This document shows positions 17,277 to 26,061 of a DNA stretch of 36,881 nucleotides, piece by piece. Numbering within the stretch: position 1 is the stretch's first letter; each line of letters starts with the position of its first letter. Position numbers and translations under genes: made by a program. This DNA is from an uncultured Bacteroidales bacterium. GTDB lineage: Bacteria > Bacteroidota > Bacteroidia > Bacteroidales > Paludibacteraceae. Where the stretch lies: assembly GCA_946617165.1 (NCBI GenBank), contig CAMOJP010000013.1:1-36881 (forward strand), in the 5' to 3' direction. Below the pieces are notes generated by a model, which was given only the letters and a program-made list of their open reading frames with translations, ran no database searches and was not told the origin of the DNA.

Positions 17277-18767
17277 TTAATACGCGATGGCGAAAACAAC
17301 GCGCCCGGCTGACGGCTTACCCGTTACCATGCACTTGCCGGGCTCATTAGTGTGACCCGGAAGAGCCTCTAACGGAATACAGCGTATCGTCGCTTTCGTC
17401 TCTTCTTTGATACGCTCTTCCGTTTCTGGAGTTCCGTCCCAGTGGCATAGAAGGAAACCGCCTTTCTTAATCTCCTCTTTGAACTCCTCGTATGAGTTCA
17501 CTTCGCGCGTTTGGGCAATGCGGTAATCAAGCGCTTTTTGATAGCAGTTACGTTGGATATCTTCCAGTAATGATTGTATCTTCTCTTCGATTCCATCGAT
17601 AGAAATAGTCTCTTTGGTAAGCGTGTCACGACGGGCTATTTCAATCGTACCGTTCTCTAAATCACGACCACCCATCGCTAAGCGTACTGGCACACCCTTT
17701 AACTCATAGTCTGCAAATTTGTAACCCGGTGTATATTTATCGGACGTGTTGACTTGTACACGAATACCCATCTGCTGCAACTTGTCGGCAATAGGATTGA
17801 GCTTCGCCATGATAGCGTCTAACTGCTCTTGAGTCTTGAAGATAGGTACAATAGCTACCTGTATCGGTGCCAAATGAGGAGGAAGAACCAAACCGTTATC
17901 GTCCGAGTGAGTCATAATGAGCGCACCCATCAAACGGGTCGATACACCCCACGACGTTGCCCATACATACTCATACTTGTTCTCTTTGGATAGGAATTGG
18001 ACATCGAAGGACTTGGCGAAATTCTGCCCTAAGAAATGAGATGTTCCGGCTTGTAATGCCTTGCCGTCCTGCATCATAGCCTCAATGCAGTAAGTGTTAA
18101 GAGCACCTGCGAAACGCTCGTTCGGAGATTTGACACCCTTGACAACAGGAATAGCCATTACGTTTTCTGCAAAGTCGGCATATACATCCAGCATCGTACG
18201 GGCGTAATCCTCAGCCTCTTCCTTGGTCGCGTGAGCGGTGTGACCTTCTTGCCACAAAAACTCTGCCGTACGCAGGAATAAGCGGGTGCGCATCTCCCAA
18301 CGCATAACGTTACACCATTGGTTACATAATATAGGCAGGTCGCGATAGGACGAAATCCAGTTCTTATAAGTGGACCAGATAATAGTCTCGGATGTCGGAC
18401 GAATAATCAACTCTTCCTCTAATCGGGCATCAGGATCCACAATCACACCCTTACCGTTCGGGTCGTTTTTTAGACGGTGATGCGTCACTACTGCACACTC
18501 TTTCGCAAATCCTTCTACGTGCTCTGCTTCACGGCTGAGAAACGATTTCGGAATAAGAAGAGGGAAATAGGCATTCTTAACACCTTTTTCTTTGAAACGA
18601 CGGTCTAATTCTGCCTGAATAGCCTCCCATATCGCATAGCCGTATGGCTTGATAACCATACAACCGCGTACGGCTGACTGCTCGGCTAAATCTGCCTTGA
18701 CAACTAATTCGTTGTACCACTTGGAGTAATCCTCTGAACGGGGAGTGAGTCTTTGAAAATTTGCCAT
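17277..18767 (-). CDS. proS: Prolyl-tRNA synthetase, eukaryote/archaeal-like short type
   Basis: A 496-residue class II synthetase charging tRNA-Pro. It lacks the bacterial editing insertion and has the C-terminal zinc-domain-like extension typical of the archaeal/eukaryotic (type 3) form, ending in a conserved tyrosine (FAIAY). Motif 2 is [24 protein letters not shown] and motif 3 is [24 protein letters not shown]. The anticodon-binding domain starts near 305 (IQVAIVPI). The C-terminal region keeps [14 protein letters not shown] and GKCMVTGKP. Its ATG shares bases with the pdxB stop (TAATG), so the two are coupled. Confidence 0.97.
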   Translation of the reverse strand: MANFQRLTPRSEDYSKWYNELVVKADLAEQSAVRGCMVIKPYGYAIWEAIQAELDRRFKEKGVKNAYFPLLIPKSFLSREAEHVEGFAKECAVVTHHRLKNDPNGKGVIVDPDARLEEELIIRPTSETIIWSTYKNWISSYRDLPILCNQWCNVMRWEMRTRLFLRTAEFLWQEGHTAHATKEEAEDYARTMLDVYADFAENVMAIPVVKGVKSPNERFAGALNTYCIEAMMQDGKALQAGTSHFLGQNFAKSFDVQFLSKENKYEYVWATSWGVSTRLMGALIMTHSDDNGLVLPPHLAPIQVAIVPIFKTQEQLDAIMAKLNPIADKLQQMGIRVQVNTSDKYTPGYKFADYELKGVPVRLAMGGRDLENGTIEIARRDTLTKETISIDGIEEKIQSLLEDIQRNCYQKALDYRIAQTREVNSYEEFKEEIKKGGFLLCHWDGTPETEERIKEETKATIRCIPLEALPGHTNEPGKCMVTGKPSAGRVVFAIAY

Positions 18768-19705
18768 TATCTTAATTTATATTGTTTACGTAGTTGCTCA
18801 AATTGGGTAGGGTGATTCTTCAACTGTTCGGATATGCGTTGAATCCATCCCGGAGCCGAATCACCCGCTTCAGCGTGCAAAGATACTACTTTTTTGTCAA
18901 TTGACAAAATCGGAGTGCCAAAATGTTTGCAAAAAGCGTCTAAACACATCGCTGAAGCGTTGATTTTTCCCTGAATGGAGTATCCGGCGATGTGATAAGA
19001 GGCTAATCGGGCTGCTTGCAGCACCTGTGGACGGATATGCGGTTCGTTCTCCCATGTGTCTAATACGAACGGATGACCGCAAGCAAGCAAGGCTTGTTCA
19101 TCAACCACTCCCCCGCGAGCCGCATTAATGATGATGGCATCGAATTTGCAACGGCGCAGGAAGTTTTCATCGCATAGGTGATATGTCGGATATATGCCGT
19201 CTTTAGTCAGGGGTGTGTGAAAAGTGATTAAATCGCATTTGTCTGCGATTTCACCGATACTTTTACCTATCTGCTTGGGTGGGTCGTTTAGGAGAATATG
19301 GTATCCTTTTCTTTCCGCCATTTGGGCAACTAATGTGCCTACATGTCCTACACCTACTATGCCGATAGTGGCATCCTTGGGTAATGACAGTTCACACAAA
19401 CACTCTTCTATGTAGTCGCATACGGCTTGTGCGTTGCAGCCGGGACAGGATGACCATGCAATACCATGGGTCTGGCAGTATTCAGTATCTATGTGGTCAA
19501 AACCAATCGTCGCGGTGGCAATGAATTGTACACGCGAACCATCTAATAATGCCGCATCGGCCTTGGTTCTCGTACGGATAATTAGAGCATCCGCATCGCG
19601 CACCTGATCAGGAGTGATGGATTCAGGCTCCAGTGCAATAACATCAGCATAAGGACCCAACACCTCTTGCACAAACGGAATATTTTTATCCATCACAACC
19701 TTCAC
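18767..19705 (-). CDS. pdxB: 4-phosphoerythronate dehydrogenase PdxB
   Basis: A D-2-hydroxyacid dehydrogenase of the pyridoxal-phosphate pathway, oxidising 4-phosphoerythronate with NAD. It shows the NAD-binding [23 protein letters not shown] and the PdxB-specific [10 protein letters not shown]. The start needs choosing: the only in-frame ATG (19693) would remove the first beta strand, whereas the family begins M-K-I-L-V-D-E-N. Aligning VKVVMDKN to that supports a GTG start at 19705 (312 residues); another GTG at 19714 is possible. The C-terminus is shorter than E. coli PdxB (378). It lies about 20 nt after panC. Confidence 0.9.
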   Translation of the reverse strand: MKVVMDKNIPFVQEVLGPYADVIALEPESITPDQVRDADALIIRTRTKADAALLDGSRVQFIATATIGFDHIDTEYCQTHGIAWSSCPGCNAQAVCDYIEECLCELSLPKDATIGIVGVGHVGTLVAQMAERKGYHILLNDPPKQIGKSIGEIADKCDLITFHTPLTKDGIYPTYHLCDENFLRRCKFDAIIINAARGGVVDEQALLACGHPFVLDTWENEPHIRPQVLQAARLASYHIAGYSIQGKINASAMCLDAFCKHFGTPILSIDKKVVSLHAEAGDSAPGWIQRISEQLKNHPTQFEQLRKQYKLR

Positions 19706-19725
19706 ACCTTTCACCCTTTCACCCT

Positions 19726-20583
19726 TTAATACTTGATATTATCAATCAGTCTTACCGGACCGCAATAAACGGTGACACAACCAATCGCGTGTGTAAAATC
19801 CTTGGCGGGCATAAGGGTTGATTGGTCAACGATTTCGTAATATTCTACTTCTAATCCGTCTATCGCATTGATAGCATCGGTCACTTGTTTCTCGATAGCT
19901 TGTACGGAATAACCTTTTTTTGCCGATTCCACCGACTCTTTTAATATCCTGTAAATATTGGTGGCAAGTTTATTCTCCGCTTCGGTCAGACGTTCATTGC
20001 GGCTGCTTAATGCCAGACCGTCTGCTTGTCTTACGATGGGGCAGTCAACAATCGTCAGGTCGCCAAAAGTGTCTTTCAGCTTGGAGCGTTCCACCATCTG
20101 GTGTATAATGGCTAATTGTTGGAAGTCTTTCTCGCCGAAATATGCGCGGGTGGGTTGTACAAGGTAGAAGAGGCGGCTCACTACTTGTACTACGCCGTTG
20201 AAGTGTCCCGGACGCATCTTGCCTTCCATCACTTTGTCCAACCCCTCAAAATCGTACTGGAACGTGGTGTTCATCTCCTCGGCCGTATACATCTCTTCGG
20301 GCGTCGGAGCAAATACAAAATGTGCACCGATGGACTCTAATAACTTGGCATCACGCTCAATGTTACGAGGATACTTGGCTAAATCCTCTTTGTTGTTAAA
20401 CTGGGTCGGGTTAACGAATACGGACACGAAACAAACATCGTTCTCAACTACGGCGCGTTTAACCAAAGACGCATGACCCTGGTGAAGAGCACCCATGGTA
20501 GGAACGAGACCGATTGTTTTTCCTTGTCTTTTGCAAGCCTCTACTTGTTGGAGGAGTTCTTGCTTTGTATTTAAAATTTGCAT
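19726..20583 (-). CDS. panC: Pantothenate synthetase PanC
   Basis: A 285-residue ATP-dependent ligase joining pantoate and beta-alanine, the last step to pantothenate. The adenylate-forming signature has VPTMGALHQGHASL (HIGH-type HQGH at 34-37), the pantoate pocket VFVNPTQFN, PGHFNGV, FGEKDFQQ and the KMSKS-equivalent LALSSRN. The length is standard. It is the first gene of a minus-strand unit with pdxB, proS and DUF4294, driven from a promoter divergent to the GT5-like gene. PanD, often adjacent in Bacteroidales, is absent here. Confidence 0.97.
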   Translation of the reverse strand: MQILNTKQELLQQVEACKRQGKTIGLVPTMGALHQGHASLVKRAVVENDVCFVSVFVNPTQFNNKEDLAKYPRNIERDAKLLESIGAHFVFAPTPEEMYTAEEMNTTFQYDFEGLDKVMEGKMRPGHFNGVVQVVSRLFYLVQPTRAYFGEKDFQQLAIIHQMVERSKLKDTFGDLTIVDCPIVRQADGLALSSRNERLTEAENKLATNIYRILKESVESAKKGYSVQAIEKQVTDAINAIDGLEVEYYEIVDQSTLMPAKDFTHAIGCVTVYCGPVRLIDNIKY

Positions 20584-20615
20584 ATTTTTGTGTAATATAT
20601 ATCCAAAAAAACGCG

Positions 20616-20646
20616 CAAAATTACTAAAAATATACGAATTTGCAAA
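20616..20646 (-). promoter_or_regulatory. Promoter of panC-pdxB-proS
   Basis: On the minus strand TTTG (20643-20646) and TAATTTTG (20616-20623) are separated by 19 nt, matching the Bacteroidota consensus. Transcription would start near 20609, giving a leader of about 26 nt to the panC ATG. Confidence 0.75.
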
Positions 20647-20662
20647 AAAAATGCGATTAAAT

Positions 20663-20694
20663 TGTGTAAATATCGATTTTTTTTCGTACCTTTG
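20663..20694 (+). promoter_or_regulatory. Promoter of the GT5-like gene and DUF4270
   Basis: A perfect -7 element TACCTTTG lies at 20687-20694. The -33 region 20 nt upstream reads TGTG (within ATTGTG), so it is weaker than consensus. Transcription starting near 20701 favours the downstream ATG at 20731 over 20707 for the next gene. Confidence 0.65.
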
Positions 20695-20730
20695 CAGTGG
20701 GAAGTTATGTCCCGCTTAAATACTACGCCT

Positions 20731-21552
20731 ATGAATGAGCCTAATCGTATATTATTTCTCGCGCAGGAGATATACCCTTATCTGGCTGAAGAAACGCCGA
20801 TAAGGTTAGTCAATCGTCGTTTGCCTGAGTACTTCCAGGCTAATGGTTGGGAGACCCGGACTTTTATGCCTAAGTTCGGCGAGATTAACGAACGCCGTAA
20901 CCAGCTGCACGAAGTGATTCGCCTGTCTGGTATGAACTTGATTATCGAGGATGCCGACCATCCCTTGTTGATTAAAGTAGCAAGTATCCAGGCTGCGCGG
21001 ATTCAGATATATTTTATTGATAACGATGACTATTTCGGACGTCGCAAAGGGGTAGCCGATGATAACGGAATCGAGTACAAAGATAACGACGAACGCTGTA
21101 TCTTTTTCGCACGGGGCTCGGTTGAAACAGTCAAAAAACTCCGCTGGACGCCGGATATCATTTACTGCTCCGGTTGGATGGGGGCTTTGGCACCGCTCTA
21201 TCTGCGTACAGCATATGCCGATACACCCTTCTTCGCTAACGCGAAGATTATCCTCTCGTTGGACGATAATGATTATAAGACGCCCTTCCCCTCTAAGTTC
21301 ACACAGAAACTGTTGGTGGACGACATGTCGCATAATGACGTGCGCAGTATCGCCGACTTCCCCGTGGGCTATGAGGAGTTGATGCGACTCGCTATTGATT
21401 ACTCCGATGCGATTATTCTTGCAACGCCTACTGTCAATCAGCGCTTGCTCAATTATGCACAAACAAGCGGTAAACCGATTATGCCTTATAAAGGCGATGA
21501 TATGGATAGTTATGCCGATTTTTGTAATTCGTTACTTGATAATGCGAAATAA
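20731..21552 (+). CDS. Single-domain glycogen/starch synthase-like protein (GT5 N-terminal half)
   Basis: A 273-residue protein related only to the N-terminal Rossmann domain of GT5 glycogen synthases, which normally run to about 480 residues. Bacteroidales carry it next to panC; conserved stretches include FMPKFGEINERRNQLHEVIRLSG and IYFIDNDDYFGRR. The ADP-glucose-binding Lys-x-Gly-Gly motif expected near residue 15-25 is absent (EETPIRLVNRR instead) and no C-terminal catalytic domain follows, so synthase activity is doubtful. I chose the ATG at 20731 because 20707 would leave almost no 5' leader after the promoter. It overlaps the DUF4270 gene by 11 nt. Confidence 0.85.
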   Translation: MNEPNRILFLAQEIYPYLAEETPIRLVNRRLPEYFQANGWETRTFMPKFGEINERRNQLHEVIRLSGMNLIIEDADHPLLIKVASIQAARIQIYFIDNDDYFGRRKGVADDNGIEYKDNDERCIFFARGSVETVKKLRWTPDIIYCSGWMGALAPLYLRTAYADTPFFANAKIILSLDDNDYKTPFPSKFTQKLLVDDMSHNDVRSIADFPVGYEELMRLAIDYSDAIILATPTVNQRLLNYAQTSGKPIMPYKGDDMDSYADFCNSLLDNAK

Positions 21553-22936
21553 ACTTTTACCCATACTGTTAATCTTGGCGTTCGCTCTAAGTGGCTGTAA
21601 GGATGACTCCCTTTCAGCCGGAGGATCTATTCTGGAGAAAGAGGACGAAATATATGTACGCACTGATACATTCGAGATACAATCAGCCATAACCCTCTGC
21701 GACTCGATTATCTCAATGCCCGATTCTTTTTTACTCGGGGAAATGGAGAATAAATACGGTACGCTCCATGCGGATGTACTGGCGCAGTTCGCATGCCCCA
21801 TCGGCTTCCGATATCCCGATAATGCCAAACTCAAAGGAGTCTATCTGCGACTCACTTACTCAACTTGGTTCGGCGATGGAAAAGCACCGATTGGAATTAA
21901 TGCCTATGAGATGGATAAGGCTACTTTCAATTACGCAACACGCTATGCCACAAACACTAAACCGCAGGACTATGTATCCGAAGGCAGTGAACCTGTCCTC
22001 GAGAACGAGAAACTCATTATGGCTTCCGAGCGTAAGGACTCTATCTATACCACTTCCACTAATTCCTATAGTACTGTGGTGCGCGCGAAGATGAATGACG
22101 CTTTTGCGAATAAATTCTTTCAGTTGCGTGACTTCGAGTCGCAGGAAGCATTCAACAAACAGTTCAAAGGCTTGTATATCGCCGGTGTCTTCGGTAGTAC
22201 AACACTCCTTAATATCGTAGATATAGCTATTGATGTCGATTATACCTTTACCTATAATAAGGCGGGTAAGGATACTACCGTATCGGATGTGAAATCCTTC
22301 TACGCCAATTCCGAGGTGCGCCAGGTTAACTGTATCAATTATGCCGATAAACAAGGCACTTTCGACGCCCTCTCTGCCGACGCTGCATTGTATAACTATA
22401 TTATTGCTCCCGCTAATATATACACGCGCTTATCCCTCCCGATGAAAAAGATGCAGTCCGTCATACAGTCGCGGATTGATGATAAGCGTCCGTATGTCAA
22501 TATGGCTAAAGTGCGTGTGAATGTTTGTAACCATGTCGATCAGACTACCGGTCGGGATGACTGGTCGCAACCCGCACCTAAGATGCTGCTTATCAAAGAG
22601 TCGGCGATGCATCGCTTCTTTACCGACCGCGAACTGCCGGCTGATACATGTGCTATTATTGGCGAACTCACCAAGGGAACCAATAAAGCCGGTGATACCG
22701 AGTATTACTATTCATACGACCTCTCGGCGCTGCTCACTAAACAGTTGCGCTTCACCAATAACCCCGATACAATGCATATGCTCATGGTGCCGGTGGATGT
22801 GATTACCGCTACCAGCAATAGTACAACCTATATCGTTTCTATCAAACAGCAGCAGACCGTTTCTGCTACCCAGATCATGAGTGCTAAGAATCCGCAAGAC
22901 CCGATGGATGTGGAAGTGGTATATTCAGGATTCTAA
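21542..22936 (+). CDS. DUF4270 family lipoprotein
   Basis: A 464-residue lipoprotein with signal peptide and lipobox ALSGC (Cys at about 19), followed by a DUF4270-type beta-rich body. DUF4270 lipoproteins are characteristic of Bacteroidota and sit in this same position after the GT5-like gene; they have no defined biochemical role. A longer frame reaches back to 21395 inside the previous gene, but only ATG 21542 gives a lipoprotein signal at the N-terminus. Co-transcription with the GT5-like gene is implied by the 11-nt overlap. A strong hairpin follows its stop. Confidence 0.85.
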   Translation: MRNKLLPILLILAFALSGCKDDSLSAGGSILEKEDEIYVRTDTFEIQSAITLCDSIISMPDSFLLGEMENKYGTLHADVLAQFACPIGFRYPDNAKLKGVYLRLTYSTWFGDGKAPIGINAYEMDKATFNYATRYATNTKPQDYVSEGSEPVLENEKLIMASERKDSIYTTSTNSYSTVVRAKMNDAFANKFFQLRDFESQEAFNKQFKGLYIAGVFGSTTLLNIVDIAIDVDYTFTYNKAGKDTTVSDVKSFYANSEVRQVNCINYADKQGTFDALSADAALYNYIIAPANIYTRLSLPMKKMQSVIQSRIDDKRPYVNMAKVRVNVCNHVDQTTGRDDWSQPAPKMLLIKESAMHRFFTDRELPADTCAIIGELTKGTNKAGDTEYYYSYDLSALLTKQLRFTNNPDTMHMLMVPVDVITATSNSTTYIVSIKQQQTVSATQIMSAKNPQDPMDVEVVYSGF

Positions 22937-22953
22937 CCTACACCTATATATAA

Positions 22954-22991
22954 ATAATAATCCGCGGGACTGATGTCTCGCGGATTATTAT
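22954..22991. terminator. Bidirectional hairpin between DUF4270 and gcvH
   Basis: A near-perfect 17-bp stem (AATAATCCGCGGGAC side, one G-U pair) encloses the loop TGAT at 22971-22974. Both outer arms are A/T-rich, so it can end transcripts arriving from either convergent unit. The T tracts are interrupted by A, so efficiency is uncertain. Confidence 0.7.
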
Positions 22992-23013
22992 ATTAGGGAT
23001 GGCAGTGCTATGC

Positions 23014-23388
23014 TTAAAGTGAAGCCTGATAAGCTGCTGCGTCCATTAGGGTGTCCAGTTGGGCTTTGTCCTTGATGGAGATGCGAATCATCCAGCCCTT
23101 GCCGTATGGGTCGTTATTAACTAATTCCGGTTGGTCGTTCAGGGTCTCGTTGAACTCAAGAACCTCGCCCTCAACCGGCATATTCAAGTCACTAACGGTC
23201 TTAACAGCTTCTACCGAACCGAACACTTCGCCTTGTCCGATAGTCTCGCCTACGGTATCTACATCTACAAAAACAATCTCACCTAATTCGGATTGTGCAT
23301 AGTCAGTTATACCGACATATGCTTCTTCACCTTCTACACGAATCCACTCGTGCTCGCTGGTGTATTTTACGTTTGTGGGAAAATTCAT
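23014..23388 (-). CDS. gcvH: Glycine cleavage system H protein
   Basis: A 124-residue lipoyl carrier of the glycine cleavage complex, shuttling the aminomethyl group between the P, T and L proteins. The lipoylated lysine is K63 within [11 protein letters not shown], and the family pattern [12 protein letters not shown] at the N-terminus and GKGWMIRI near 97-104 are present. Other gcv genes are not in the window. It lies 47 nt downstream of the GldJ-like gene on the same strand and has no recognisable promoter of its own. Confidence 0.97.
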   Translation of the reverse strand: MNFPTNVKYTSEHEWIRVEGEEAYVGITDYAQSELGEIVFVDVDTVGETIGQGEVFGSVEAVKTVSDLNMPVEGEVLEFNETLNDQPELVNNDPYGKGWMIRISIKDKAQLDTLMDAAAYQASL

Positions 23389-23390
23389 AT

Positions 23391-23431
23391 ATCTCTAATC
23401 TTTAAACTCTAACCTTTAATCTCTAACCCTT
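23391..23431. repeat. 14-bp degenerate linker repeat between gldJ-like gene and gcvH
   Basis: The short gap contains three imperfect 14-nt units on the + strand (AATCTTTAAACTCT, AACCTTTAATCTCT, AACCCTTATTTTCA). It resembles the pyrimidine-rich linkers before ftsH and cdaA. No coding or terminator signal is visible. Confidence 0.7.
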
Positions 23432-23435
23432 ATTT

Positions 23436-25037
23436 TCATTTCGGGCTGAATTGACTTGGAATCTGGTCGCCTAATGTGGACATCGCGCAACGGAAACCTA
23501 CAGTGCTTGAGCAACTGTCTTGCTCCATGTAGCGGCGTGTGGACGGGTTGAGCCAGTAAATACGGTCGCGCCATGAACCTCCTTTATACACGCGGGTGTT
23601 GCGGGTTATTTGAGGAGCAAGGATATCGGTCGGGTCATACTTGATCTCGGACAGGTTCTCTACACCTACGGTATCTAACGGATAGTCCGTGTCAATGATG
23701 GAAGCAAAGTCACCGTCCTTGAAGTCACGGCGGTCGTCATCGCCGGAGAACTCAAGCTCGAAACAACCGAGAGAGTCCAGTATATATTCACCTTTTTCGT
23801 TCTTCTTAGGCTTCATATAAATGTTACCGCGGAAGGAGTTATACTCTGATGTCTCTTGGTATGAGGTCTCGCGATATACGTCTAATACCCATTCGTTTAC
23901 GTTACCGGCCATGTTGTACAAACCGAAGTCGTTCGGAGCAAATGCATCTACTGGAGCGGTGATAACATAACCGTCGTTGAGCGAACCGCTCACACCCATC
24001 ATGTCGCCGCGACCGCGAACAAAGTTGGCTTGCATCTTGCCGGCGGTTGCTTTGCTCATATCACGGGGATGATAACCGGACCACGGATAAATCTTACCTT
24101 CGATAGTCAGTCCGTCCTCACCGGCTACTGGGGCATAGGCGGCAAACTCCCACTCAGCCTCTGTCGGCAAACGGTAACCGGTAACGAAGATACCGTCAGC
24201 ACGGCTCACCTTGCGCTCCTCACCATACGAGTTCGTGCGGGGCTTCTTGCCGTACTCAGGTACATAGGATGCGTCGTCCAGATATTTCTCTGTATTGAAT
24301 ACAAACTTGTCGCGGATATAGTCATAGCCCGGACGATACATGGTAATCGTGTTCTCCGGATCTTCAGGATTGGGCACTTCAATTGACTCCATCTGATAAC
24401 CGGTGGTCGTCTCCCATTCCTCTTTGAAAGCTTCGTCGTCTGTCGGACGCAACGATGCAAAATCAGGAATAGCTATAGCTCCGGCGTTAATGAGTGCCAT
24501 CTCGTTAACACGGTCGGTACGCCATTGGCAGTAAGCCATCGCTTGCTCCCATGTCACACCTACAATAGGATAGAAAGAGAAAGCTGGATGGTCAAAGTAG
24601 TTCTCTACATACGGATCGTTATACGCCATATCCTCACGCCATACAGTCTTCTTCGGCTGAGCGCGCTGAACAAGGTTCGGAGCTACATCTCCGAATACTA
24701 CTTCGAGCCAGTGAAGATACTCGTTCCAGTTCAACGTCGTAATCTCGTACTTGTCCATGTAGAATGAACTCACGGTCAACGTACGGTGGGTGTTGTTACG
24801 GGGAGCGGTTAGAAACTCGTCTTTTTCACCGATTGTGAAAGTTCCGCCTTGGATGGCAACCATGCCTATCGGGTTCACGTTGCCTACTCCCTCTTGGGCT
24901 TCAAAATTGGTCGTCTGTTGGTCATAGTAGTTCCAACCGGTTGTGTTTGACACTTTGGTGTTTAATTCACGGGTCTGGCATGCGGTCATTGCAACCACTG
25001 CGAGAGATAAAAGAACAAATTTAGATACGTTATTCAT
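23436..25037 (-). CDS. gldJ: GldJ-like lipoprotein with SUMF1/formylglycine-generating-enzyme fold
   Basis: A 533-residue lipoprotein (signal peptide, lipobox MTAC with Cys at about 20) carrying a SUMF1-type domain from about 60 to the end. The segments TTGWNYYDQQ, MVAIQGGTFTIG, SFYMDKYEIT, HPAFSFYPIVGVTWEQA, WRTDRVNE, GYRLPTEAEWEFAA, NMAGNVNEWVLD and VYKGGSW fit GldJ/GldK, outer-membrane lipoproteins that stabilise or form the type IX secretion (T9SS) ring; the TTGW start resembles GldJ more than PorK/GldK. I chose the ATG at 25035-25037 because the upstream one (25061) falls almost at the predicted transcription start. gldL/M/N are not nearby. Confidence 0.75.
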   Translation of the reverse strand: MNNVSKFVLLSLAVVAMTACQTRELNTKVSNTTGWNYYDQQTTNFEAQEGVGNVNPIGMVAIQGGTFTIGEKDEFLTAPRNNTHRTLTVSSFYMDKYEITTLNWNEYLHWLEVVFGDVAPNLVQRAQPKKTVWREDMAYNDPYVENYFDHPAFSFYPIVGVTWEQAMAYCQWRTDRVNEMALINAGAIAIPDFASLRPTDDEAFKEEWETTTGYQMESIEVPNPEDPENTITMYRPGYDYIRDKFVFNTEKYLDDASYVPEYGKKPRTNSYGEERKVSRADGIFVTGYRLPTEAEWEFAAYAPVAGEDGLTIEGKIYPWSGYHPRDMSKATAGKMQANFVRGRGDMMGVSGSLNDGYVITAPVDAFAPNDFGLYNMAGNVNEWVLDVYRETSYQETSEYNSFRGNIYMKPKKNEKGEYILDSLGCFELEFSGDDDRRDFKDGDFASIIDTDYPLDTVGVENLSEIKYDPTDILAPQITRNTRVYKGGSWRDRIYWLNPSTRRYMEQDSCSSTVGFRCAMSTLGDQIPSQFSPK

Positions 25038-25072
25038 ATTGCGTAATTTGTTGTATTTCACATTTCAGCCCG

Positions 25073-25104
25073 CAAAGATACAAAAAAAATCTTATACAGA
25101 CCAA
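25073..25104 (-). promoter_or_regulatory. Promoter of gldJ-like gene and gcvH
   Basis: On the minus strand TATCTTTG (25073-25080) lies 20 nt downstream of TTGG (25101-25104). The -7 matches TAnnTTTG; the -33 is one base from TTTG. Confidence 0.65.
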
Positions 25105-25205
25105 TTTTTCTACGAAAATCTTCAAAAAAAGTGCATTTTTATCGAAAAAACGCCATTTTTTGCATTATTTGACGCAATTTTTATGGGTTTTTCAATATTT
25201 TTTTG

Positions 25206-25213
25206 TACTTTTG
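25206..25213 (+). promoter_or_regulatory. -7 element of the folP-cdaA-metG promoter
   Basis: TACTTTTG fits TAnnTTTG. No good TTTG occurs at the -33 position (the bases are TATG). It ends only 8 nt before the folP ATG, implying a leaderless or almost leaderless transcript. Confidence 0.5.
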
Positions 25214-25221
25214 TCGTCCGA

Positions 25222-26019
25222 ATGACTGAGCCTGCTATAAATATAAAAGGAAGGCTGTATTCCTTGGCCTCTCCCAAGGTGATGGCTATCATTAATGCCA
25301 CCACTGACAGCTTCGCTTTTTCCTGCACGAATATCAGCGAAGCCGAGGTGCTCGCAATGGCGGCTAAAGCGTTGGCTGAAGGGGCGGATATACTGGATGT
25401 CGGAGCTTGTTCTACACGCCCGGGTTCGACACCCGTCGGGGAAGAAGAAGAGTGGCGCAGACTGAATATCGCTCTCAAAGCTATCCGCACCGCCTATCCC
25501 GATGTCGTCGTCTCAGTTGATACCTTCCGCTCTGAAATCGCGCGGCGGGCAGTGACGGAGTGGGGAGCGGATGTAATTAACGATATATCCGGTGGAATCG
25601 GGGATATGTTCACTTCCGTAGCAGAATTGGGAGTCCCTTATATACTTACGCATAACGCGCCTCTCGAAGGTAAACGGCCGGTCAGCGTGGAAGTCATAGA
25701 ATACTTGATTCGTAAGGTGGACGAACTGCATCGCTTGGGCGTTAAGGATGTGATTATTGACCCGGGCTTCGGCTTTAATAAGGATGTCGCGCAGTGTACC
25801 GAACTCTTGACCCATCTTGGTGACCTGCAGCTCATAGGACTGCCTGTCTTGGTCGGACTATCGCGTAAGTCGATGTTATATAAACCGTTAGGCGTAGAGC
25901 CTGCTTCCGATGAAGCATTGGCGGCAACGGTCGAGGCGAATAAATTAGCCCTCTCCCTCGGTGCCACCATCTTCCGCGTCCACGACGTCGCCATCCACCG
26001 CCAATCCCTCATCCCCTAA
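25222..26019 (+). CDS. folP: Dihydropteroate synthase FolP
   Basis: A 265-residue TIM-barrel enzyme condensing pterin pyrophosphate with para-aminobenzoate in folate synthesis, the sulfonamide target. Loop 1 reads NATTDSF instead of the usual NVTPDSF. Loop 2 has STRPGSTPVG, then VSVDTFRSEIARRA, INDISGG, IIDPGFGFNKD, LVGLSRKSM and the pterin-site FRVHDV. A long upstream reading frame (from 24943) crosses the promoter and has low-complexity Phe/Lys sequence, so ATG 25222 is preferred. It is followed by cdaA after 42 nt, a conserved Bacteroidota pair. Confidence 0.93.
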   Translation: MTEPAINIKGRLYSLASPKVMAIINATTDSFAFSCTNISEAEVLAMAAKALAEGADILDVGACSTRPGSTPVGEEEEWRRLNIALKAIRTAYPDVVVSVDTFRSEIARRAVTEWGADVINDISGGIGDMFTSVAELGVPYILTHNAPLEGKRPVSVEVIEYLIRKVDELHRLGVKDVIIDPGFGFNKDVAQCTELLTHLGDLQLIGLPVLVGLSRKSMLYKPLGVEPASDEALAATVEANKLALSLGATIFRVHDVAIHRQSLIP

Positions 26020-26061
26020 CCCGTAACCCTTTAAACTCTCACCTTTTAAACTTTATCCCAT

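Noticed and set aside
20731..21552. Pseudogene of glycogen synthase
   Set aside because: The frame is intact, has a good promoter and is in a neighbourhood familiar in Bacteroidales, so it is a genuine short protein.
24943..25221. N-terminal extension of FolP
   Set aside because: It overlaps the divergent gldJ-like gene and its promoter, and the added sequence is Phe/Lys-rich low complexity.
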